Source: Ascaphus truei (Eukaryota; Chordata; Amphibia; Anura; Ascaphidae). From it: a stretch of DNA of 64,000 nucleotides. Positions 56,734 to 64,000 of this stretch are shown here, one piece after another. The notes under the pieces were generated by a model. That model worked only from the letters and a program-made list of their open reading frames with translations, was not told the DNA's origin and made no database searches. The stretch lies in contig CM071568.1 of NCBI GenBank assembly GCA_036426205.1, positions 120,333,045 through 120,397,044 of the forward strand, in the 5' to 3' direction. The stretch's first letter is position 1, and every line of letters starts with the position of its first letter. A program made the translations under genes and the position numbers.

Positions 56734-57132
56734 CTGCACCGACACACTTTATTCGAGCAAATACCCAGTATGTACCTGGCAGATACCTGGAATGCGCCGC
56801 TCCTCACCTCTGACAAGCCCCGTTGCGTTTGCCTTCCCAGCCTGGGTTCATGCCTGGCTGACGGGCGGCTGATCTGTTAAATGATAATGATTAGGATTTA
56901 ATAGGTTGCAATGCTTTACGTGTCTACCAGATGGCATAAATTCATGAATTGTAATGCAGTATATATATATATATACTGTGCAGTATTGCAGCCAGCGGGA
57001 ATAAAATGCTTCAATCCCTGCCTGGAAAATAACCCAATGCACTCGGGCAGAAAACAGTCACAAACCTCAATACACCCGGGTATACCCGAATTCGTGGGAC
57101 TAGCCGAGCTCGAATAAAGTGTGTCGCCAGTG
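56734..57132 (-). mobile_element. MITE copy 2, 399 bp, TA target duplication
   Basis: Reverse-orientation copy of 16496-16898, ending CTGCACCGACACACTTTATT on the left and the CACTGGCGACACAC end on the right, with TA on both sides (56732-56733, 57133-57134). Similarity by eye is above 90%. It is inserted near the 3' end of the transposase frame and supplies its present stop codon. Confidence 0.85.
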
Positions 57133-57134
57133 TA

Positions 57135-60110
57135 TGTTCATAGTACTACCTAGATGTATTCATTCTTTGTTATGATAAATACATTTGTCCAAATACCATT
57201 CACTTAGGAAACAGATGAATATGGTTCGCACACCTTTTCTCTTCTCTGCTGTGTGGACAATTGCATGTGGCACCGGTATGTCATTCATCAACAGGTTGTA
57301 TTATACTTCTTACCAATAAAAGGTGTTGTGTGTACGTGAAGAAATAATGTGTACTAAATCTATATTTTATGTACATGCTCTTTTTGGTTATGCATACACA
57401 ATAAACCTACTATGTCCATAGTCAATAGCTAGTGCAGTATGGTTACATACAATGTTTCTTTTGCAGTGTGACATGTGAGTCACAATGATGTGTACACTAT
57501 TGTGTATTTCAGATCATATTTGACGTATTCTAGATGTTGTTTCATATCACATACAAAATTGTCAATTCTGTGTGTTGCTTACCTTAATGAACATGTCATG
57601 ACAATGATTTATATTCATTCATGTTTTCTTTTTCAAGGTATATCACTTCAATGACTGCTCATGGTATGTATTTCAATTCACATCTGTCATAAGATGTGCA
57701 AACCTTGATACAGGTATCGTTACAGGATGTATAAACAGAACGTAATGAGAAAGATGTGACAATTGAAACATGTCGTTTCTGTATTGTGTACGTGCGTTTA
57801 GCTACATTGGTGGTTATTGTGCAGTGTCTTTTAAAATCATTAGGGACATTTCATAACATGTAATTTAGCAAATGTAACAACATCCATTCATGGAATATAG
57901 GCGTCGGGGGAGAGAAGGGATAAACCCTGCTCAGCTATTGATTATGGGAGGAGAACATCCACTGATGCACATGAGCGATGTGAACACTCAATGCATGTTT
58001 GTATGAAAAGACCCCAATGTTTTAAACATCATTAACATTGCAATGTATGTGATTAGTTGTTGTATCACTTCATCTTCATGTTGTTACTACATTGTCACAT
58101 GTGTATGTATAAGTGAAAGATGTGTGTTGATTTGATTTACATGTAACATGTGTCAAAATGTTAACACCATTCCAAAGTATAGTTCTTTGGATTCTCAACT
58201 TTTCCTAATTCATTCAACACAATGACAATGTTGTTAATATAATTTTTATTTCATTCACGTTAGTTATTCATAATGATCATGATCCTTTATAACTAATGTC
58301 AACATATGAACATAAATGAAGTGGACATTTGCATACGCACACATTTCAGCAACAGTGTGTGTGTGTATGTGTATGTTGTACTTTTTGTGTGATGCATGTA
58401 TTTCTACGTGAAATAATATAAACAAACATAATAATGTTGCTTTTATCATCGGCCTCACTTAGCTATGTATGTGTTGAATGTTTACTAATAACACTAAACT
58501 ATAGTTAGTCGTGTGAATAAAATGTACACACAAATGTTCATGGTTTCATGATCTTTAACTAACATTCATTAGCTCATGCATGTTAGGTTAGCACTACAAC
58601 TTCGGTGAAAATATAAAATGCACACGACTAAACAGTTTCTATCACCTCCCTATTGCTATTGTGTACCTTCAGATACAATGTCTCTGAGTTGTTATGTAGC
58701 ATTTACATTCTTTGACAAGTCACATTGAGATTATAATATATAGTAGATTAATGTGTTTGCTGAGTGATAATGTTGGTTGCATATATCACATGGCAATACA
58801 TATAATGTTAGTAGAAAAGAACCAAAAAACAATATAAGTTCTAACTTCAGTGCTAAGCAACATCATTATGTTAATTAAGTGCATAGTAAATATTTGCATA
58901 ATAGGATAACATTATGTAGTGATTGTTAATCTGCGCAACAATCATTGAAAGCATTGTTACATATTTATTATAATAGTTGTTCACTCGTTGTCACAATCAT
59001 CTAATATAACGATTGGCTCATCTGAAATCATACATTGGTCCCATGTATTCATCCGCGACATCTGTGAAATACAGCAAACACATGATGTTCAAAGATGGCC
59101 CATTTATATATGTCTCAGCATGACAACGCTTAACACATCTCTATATGATTGTGGATATTCACGCATAAGTAACGTATATGTTTAAACTGCAAGGATAAAA
59201 CTACAGATACAGAACTGTGTCATTTTTTGAATGGCGTTCCTGGCATTACTACTGATATGATTTTTCCGGTGCCTGTATACATAATAATGTGCGCGCACAA
59301 CGTCTGTTGCGCGCGCACGTCACGAATGTGTGGACTAAGTCTTAGCGCATGCACAAAACGATGTGTACGCTGTGCGTTCAATACATGTCCCTCCATGGTG
59401 CTGCTAGCAGTACGCATATCATGGCTGAAAGTTATGATATGGAAGCGAAACAAAATCACTTCTACACACGTACATATCTAAACTTTGTAAACGGATGTGT
59501 GCCCACGGACAAAACGGACGATCAGCCAATGAGCGAACAAAAGACGTGTGACATCATTTTAAGGCACCGTGAAATGCACGCAAACACCCCTCCCACTGAA
59601 TTAACATTGGCCTCCAGCGCTGTGCACGCACCGCCCCACCGACGCGCGTGCATGACACACTGCACTGACCGTAACAATAAGCTACGGGCACAGCCAATAC
59701 AGTTTCACGCGCGCACATTGGTTAGGGGTGGGGCTTGCATCGGTAACCTTTTTAAGGACGCCTTGGGACATTACCACGTTCCCACGTCATATGTGGGCGA
59801 CACTTTGTTTTTATATGTTGAATGCTAAACAATGAGGTGTGTGTGTGTTACAGTTAGTTTAACATGTTGAAATGATACTTTAAAAGCTATAATAATCTAG
59901 GATTTAGGACTCCGTCACCAATGTGTACTAATGGTTCGTCATGTAGAATATTGTTATAGGAAATAATGTCTTTGTGCACGCTACATGTAAGCCTGTCTGC
60001 AATGTTAAGCTGTATTCACTCATTTGGCTAACAAATGGTGTATATTGTTAATGTAGACATATATAATTTGAGTAAAGGCATAACGAAATTTGTATTTACC
60101 ATTCTTGTAG
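57135..60110. other. No recognised gene; AT-rich with one CpG-rich patch
   Basis: 57135-59220 is AT-rich with no long frame. Its recurrent ACATGT, AATGTTA and ATGTAAC words resemble 54420-55380, hinting that both flanks of the transposase are one element. 59275-59760 is CpG-rich with alternating GCGCGC text (59291-59318) and an open frame of 159 codons (59349-59828) without recognisable domains; I regard that frame as doubtful. Confidence 0.4.
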
Positions 60111-60113
60111 AAG

Positions 60114-60794
60114 TCAAAGCTGATTTGGCTGCAACTGCTCGCTGCAGGAAGGCACAACAGTATCATCCATGGTTGAGGCAACCGTTGAATCCTGAATCAC
60201 ACACATCTCCATGAGGGCGTCATATGGATCTGCAGTGGCTTCTTCAAACAAGACGTCCGGAGGTACGTACTGTTGTTGGTTGTTTTCCCATCCACATTGG
60301 TATTGCCCATATAAGTTTGGATACATATCATATTAGTTATGTCCATCTTGCATCTGGTCTGGCTGAATGGAGGGTGCAGGTAGATCAGCAGACGCGACAG
60401 TCGGTGCGGCTTCAGTGTCACTGGTATTAGGCAAAAATATGCTATTGAACAGAAGATATGTTCCATGTTCCAAGGTAAGTTTAAATGATGGCGCAACATG
60501 CCAGCATCCATATCGTTGATCTAGCCGATCATGGACACGCTCAAAATATTCATTTGCGGATAAAGTGAATCGTACAGAAGTTTTAAAATTTCGTTGTATG
60601 TCAGGTTGTTGGTAGTATGGATATTTCTTTTGGATCAAGTCATAGATTTTGGCCACGTTTGCACTTTTCTCTGGCGTTGATTCGATTGCTTCATAAATCA
60701 TAAATTTGTATGATTTACATGGATGGCTGTGCAATGTGGAAGCTTCTGCCATTTCTTCTCTCTTCAAGTGTATGTTGTGTGAAGTTGAACGCAT
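60114..60794 (-). pseudogene. Divergent forkhead (winged-helix) protein, one in-frame stop
   Basis: 153 codons from the methionine at 60794, then TAA (60335-60333), then the same frame stays open for 72 more codons to 60114. Residues about 28-103 match a forkhead domain: KSYKFMIYEAIESTPEKSAN (helix 1), VAKIYDLIQKKYPYYQQPD (helix 2), NFKTSVRFTLSANEYFERVH (recognition helix) and RYGCWHVAPSF (wing). In classical FOX proteins the recognition helix reads N-S-I-R-H-N-L-S-x-N; here the Asn, His and second Asn are Thr, Phe and Thr, so DNA contacts probably differ. Function would be transcriptional or DNA binding. It has no visible intron. It may be a decayed host retrogene, a lineage-specific FOX copy, or a passenger of the Harbinger element. 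Confidence 0.65.
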
Positions 60795-61090
60795 ACGGAT
60801 GTCTGCTGAATGTGTGAATAGTTACATATTATTTTCATGGTTTCTTCCAAGGTTATAATACAACGTAGCAGTTATACGCCTAGGTTTTCTCCCACAAGAA
60901 ATTTGTTACAATAATTGGCTTAAATTCTTTGGGTAAGATACTCTTTTCACAGGAATCGAAACTTTACTTTCGGCTTAGGCAATCAACATGTGCAAAAGAA
61001 GTAGACTCTTTGAATTACAATAACAATGTGTGTGAAATCATATACAGTGCTATGATGAACAGATTTCTGGTTACACTTAGCTAGATGTAA
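60795..61090. other. No gene seen upstream of the forkhead ORF
   Basis: AT-rich, no TATA box or repeat boundary that I can defend. Confidence 0.35.
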
Positions 61091-61109
61091 CCATACACAC
61101 ACATATGTA

Positions 61110-61355
61110 TGTTTCTGTTTTTCTCTCTGTCTGTTTATCTCTCTTTCTCTCTCTTTCTCTCTCTGTTTCTCTCTCTCTTTGACTCTATCTGTTAGTCTCT
61201 CTTGATATATACATAGATATAGATATATATAAAAATACATATATATATATAATTATATATATATACATATATCAACATATATATTTATGTATATATAATT
61301 AACTATATATTGTGTGTAGATATCTCTCGCTGTCCTCTCGCTCTGTCATCTCTCT

Positions 61356-61401
<46 letters not shown>

Positions 61402-62125
61402 CTCTACTCTCTCCTCCTCTCGGCGATCTCTCTTCCTTCTCTCCTCTCTCTCCTTCTCGCTCTCTCTCTCTCTCTCGCTCTCCTCTCTCCTCTCCTCGCC
61501 TCCTCTCTCTCTCTCGCGCTCTCTCTCCTTTATATATCTATCTATATAGTCCTTGATTATAACTGTACTAGAAGTGTTCACCGAGAATTCCGCAAGGCCT
61601 GTTACACACCCCAGGCCTTCAATGTTAACCTATAAATATAGATATATTCTCTATACTATATATATCATATATATTATAATTGCTCTACTCTCTCGCTCTC
61701 TCCCGCTCTCTCCTCCTCTCGCTCTCTCTCTATCTCTCTACTCTCTAGCTCTCTCTTCTCCCTCTCGCTCTCCTCCCGATCTCTCCGTGGTCGCCCACTC
61801 CCCCCACCCCCTCTCATCGTCGCCCCCCCCCTCTTCTTCGCCCCCTCGTCCTCCCCCCTGTGCTGCTTGGGCCAATCGGCGTTTCGCCCCCCTGTTCCCT
61901 CCCCTCGCCCAGGGTGTGCAAATGTATTGGTTTGTCGACACTGGATTATAATATCTATATATATTATTATATATAATATTAATATATATATTATAATATA
62001 ATATATATATATATATATACTGTATATTATCTATATATCTATAGTATCTATATATCTATATATCTATAATATACATTATATATATATATATATATAATAA
62101 ATTATATATATACTATATACCATAA
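61110..62125. repeat. CT/TA low-complexity block
   Basis: Irregular (CTCT)n at 61120-61200, 61320-61535 and 61685-61860, alternating with (TA)n at 61205-61310, 61635-61680 and 61945-62120. Frequent single-base irregularities in the CT runs are notable. Ser/Leu-rich and Arg/Glu-rich frames here are artefacts. Confidence 0.9.
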
Positions 62126-62139
62126 TACTGGAGTTAAGT

Positions 62140-62700
62140 TATGGTGAATAAAAAAGTGACAAAAACACCTCCCATCCGAAAGCAAATAACTGCACATACA
62201 ACTGTATGCTCCTCGCATGTCTTAGGCAGGTCCTGCAACCGCGCCTTTCCACCATCATCACCCAGCACTACGCAACTTCCCACTGCAGCAAGGATTCTGT
62301 GGAATGACATGCAAAGAGACACACAGTGTCACTTTTGCGCCTCAACACCATGTTATTATGGTTCCCTATAGGCTTAAGCTTGCTGCATGTCACAGCTTTG
62401 AGAACCAGCCAGGTTAAGTGCATATCAGCAGAAGAACAACCCACAGACGCAAACAGCTGTTGGCGACTCCTATTGGCTCCAAGCAGCACCGGTGGTCATT
62501 TAGGTGGCGAGTGAATTTTTGGTGATTTGTGCGAACCACCTGTATAATATTCATATAATTCTCTTAACACTTCTTACATGTTTATACATGAAACTGGATG
62601 AGTATTTTTCATGGGCCATTTGAGTCAGCTGTAGAAGTTGTATTTTACCAGCAAACATCCTCTTTTGAGCCTAGCAGGGCCTGTACTGTTTCATTCTGAT
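62140..62700. other. No gene; unclassified repeat-like segment
   Basis: Moderate GC, two short overlapping frames without motifs. The composition suggests a transposon relic but I cannot name it. Confidence 0.35.
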
Positions 62701-62702
62701 TT

Positions 62703-62800
62703 TTTATATATATATATATATAAGATAGAGAGAGAGGAGAGAGAGAGAGAGAGAGAGAGAGAAGGAGCCGAGAGGAGAGAGCCGAGATAGAGATAAGAGA
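62703..62800. repeat. (TA)n and (GA)n microsatellites
   Basis: A TATATA run (62703-62722) is followed by GAGAGA units to about 62765, then imperfect GAGATAGAG. Confidence 0.9.
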
Positions 62801-62809
62801 CAAGGGTGT

Positions 62810-63250
62810 CTGCGTGTCGCAGGTCGTCCGTAAGTAGTAGGGGTCCGCGCGGTGACATGTCTTCCGTACGTATATGTATGGTTGTGTCGTGCGCTGCATG
62901 TCTTCCGTAAGCAGTTGGGTGTTCTGCGCGGGCGTGCCATGTAATTATCGGAAGAGAAGGAGAGGGGGTCTCAGAGAGTGCATGTCTTTCAGTACGACAG
63001 TAGGGTGTCTGAGAGAAGTGGAGTATTACTAAGAGACAGTAGACTGGTGTTATGACGAGAGTGAATGGTCTTTAGTACGCAATGATGGGTAGTCTGGGCG
63101 CTAGAGTGTGAAGGTTGTGCCGTACGTAGGATGGTTGGTATGTGAGTGCATTGTCTTCCGTTCGATAGTAGGGGATGTTTCTGCGCCGCGTACAAGGGGC
63201 CGGTATCGACCCCCACGACCCCATACGTAGTAGGGTGCGTGCAGGCATGC
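62810..63250. repeat. Ragged tandem array, unit about 41 bp
   Basis: CATGTCTTCCGTA starts units at 62856 and 62897, and CATGTAATTATCGG and CATGTCTTTCAGTACG start units at 62938 and 62981 (41, 41 and 43 bp apart). GTAGTAGGGTGTCTGCGCG-like text fills them, with many indels later on. Confidence 0.7.
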
Positions 63251-63375
63251 ACGTTTGTCTGATCTATGGCATTTTTGGAGTGTCTACTATCTGCGCATAA
63301 TATTGGATTTCTTGCATTATGTAGTGCAGTATTTAGACTATCTATTCTCCCAAATACATAGAATGGGCTTTATGT

Positions 63376-63840
63376 CAGTGGTTCCCAAACTTTTACAGTG
63401 GGTCCCCAATAAAATAACATGTTGTTGGCGGTTGGGGATTTCCAATCCCAACAATCTTTGTGGCTGAAATAATTAAGTTAGTTTCCTGCAGAGGGAGAGG
63501 TATGTCGTTCTCACGTTGTTCACTATATGCTCTATGTCACTTCCGGTGACCTGGGCATTTCTGTCTATCTTGTTAGTCTTTCTTTATTTTTGCAGCCGTC
63601 TGTATGTCCCAGTTGTGTGTAAGGTAAGCCATTTATTGACCCCCATGGAGAGCCATCAAGTTGCTGATTTGACCCGGAGAGGGGGAAAGAATGTACCGCC
63701 ACCGATAGATGACCACAACGTTTTCGTGCCATGATGGGTCTCACGTCCCGCTGAGTTAGTCTCCCGAAGACAAAGGATAGGGAGAAGGGGAGGGTAAGGT
63801 ATAATAGCAAATTCTTTTTAAGGCACACGGAAGATATCGT
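63376..63840. repeat. Possible hAT-type MITE start
   Basis: CAGTGGTTCCCAAACTTTT at 63376 is a sequence typical of hAT transposon ends. No partner end or 8-bp duplication was found. Confidence 0.35.
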
Positions 63841-64000
63841 CCCCCTTTCGACCGCCTATAGGTGACAGCGGTGTGTAGCCTGGGGTTAGAGGGGTCCGCG
63901 CAGAGGTCCTGTGTTACGCGAGTTGTCCAAGGAAGAGGAAAGACATAATTAAGGAGAATCGCAGAAGGTGATGGTGTTGCTCGTGTCGGTGTGCCGCCCT
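63841..64000. other. Window end, nothing assigned
   Basis: GC-richer text with no gene or repeat that I can support. Confidence 0.4.

Noticed and set aside
56740..56880. C-terminal tail of the Harbinger transposase frame
   Set aside because: Encoded by the inserted MITE; the same peptide appears on the minus strand at 16752-16934.
59349..59828. 159-codon open frame next to the forkhead ORF
   Set aside because: No domain, no composition typical of a protein, and it lies in CpG-rich sequence where stops are rare; kept only as a doubtful mention.
61303..61951. Ser/Leu-rich and Arg/Glu-rich frames
   Set aside because: Pure CT/GA low complexity, no independent coding evidence.
1..64000. CRISPR arrays, bacterial operons, phage modules
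   Set aside because: The tandem repeats present lack the repeat-spacer pattern, and introns, PLEs and LINE tails show the DNA is from an animal genome.

Overview
This window looks like intergenic DNA from a large, repeat-rich vertebrate genome, most likely an amphibian and probably a frog or toad. The basis is the mix of elements: Penelope-like elements (PLEs) with GIY-YIG endonucleases and hammerhead-like ribozyme motifs, Gmr1-type Ty3/gypsy elements with SCAN-like gag, PIF/Harbinger transposons, L2-type LINE tails and many palindromic foldback repeats. I found no intact host gene. There is no bacterial-style operon, CRISPR array, rRNA or tRNA that I can support. Nearly every long open frame with recognisable sequence is part of a decayed mobile element.

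Layout. 1-1.5 kb: no gene. 1.5-4.7 kb: Gmr1-like gypsy fragment (LTR?, tRNA-Leu-type primer site, SCAN-like gag, protease, integrase) ending in a degenerate tandem repeat. 5.4-7.3 kb: PLE endonuclease between about 480-bp inverted arms. 10.9-11.7 kb: Tc1/mariner transposase relic. 12.5-13 kb: PLE terminal repeat with a ribozyme motif. 14.3-15.1 kb: L2-type LINE 3' end. 15.8-17.9 kb: a foldback repeat, a 403-bp TA-flanked MITE and two PLE terminal fragments. 20.2-26.7 kb: a PLE in tandem with a partial copy, carrying a 391-bp Harbinger-type MITE. 26.7-30.7 kb: a second PLE family on the minus strand, split by a 951-bp solo LTR and ending in a head-to-head duplication of its reverse transcriptase. 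30.6-32.7 kb: a foldback element whose arms are GC-rich minisatellites. 33-34 kb: a minus-strand LINE relic, then another ribozyme motif. 34.2-38.5 kb: a Gmr1-like element with integrase before reverse transcriptase, interrupted by a solo LTR. 38.7-39.7 kb: another solo LTR. 41.5-43.5 kb: nested inverted repeats. 46.3-47.2 kb: a fourth solo LTR. 47.4-49.3 kb: more foldback material. 51.8-54.1 kb: a conventional gypsy RT-RNase H region. 54.07 kb onward: a Harbinger element with a nearly complete, intron-containing transposase, itself hit by a second copy of the 16.5-kb MITE. 60.1-60.8 kb, minus strand: a divergent forkhead (winged-helix) reading frame. 61-64 kb: microsatellites and a ragged tandem array that may be poorly polished assembly.

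The elements do not form one pathway. They form a stratigraphy: solo LTRs lie inside a PLE and inside a Gmr1-like element, a MITE lies inside the PLE, another lies inside the Harbinger, and the Harbinger lies just after gypsy sequence. The points most worth following are the forkhead-like ORF downstream of the Harbinger transposase (which may or may not belong to the same element), the family of hammerhead-like motifs in PLE ends, the integrase-first pol order, and four solo LTRs with perfect 5-bp target duplications.
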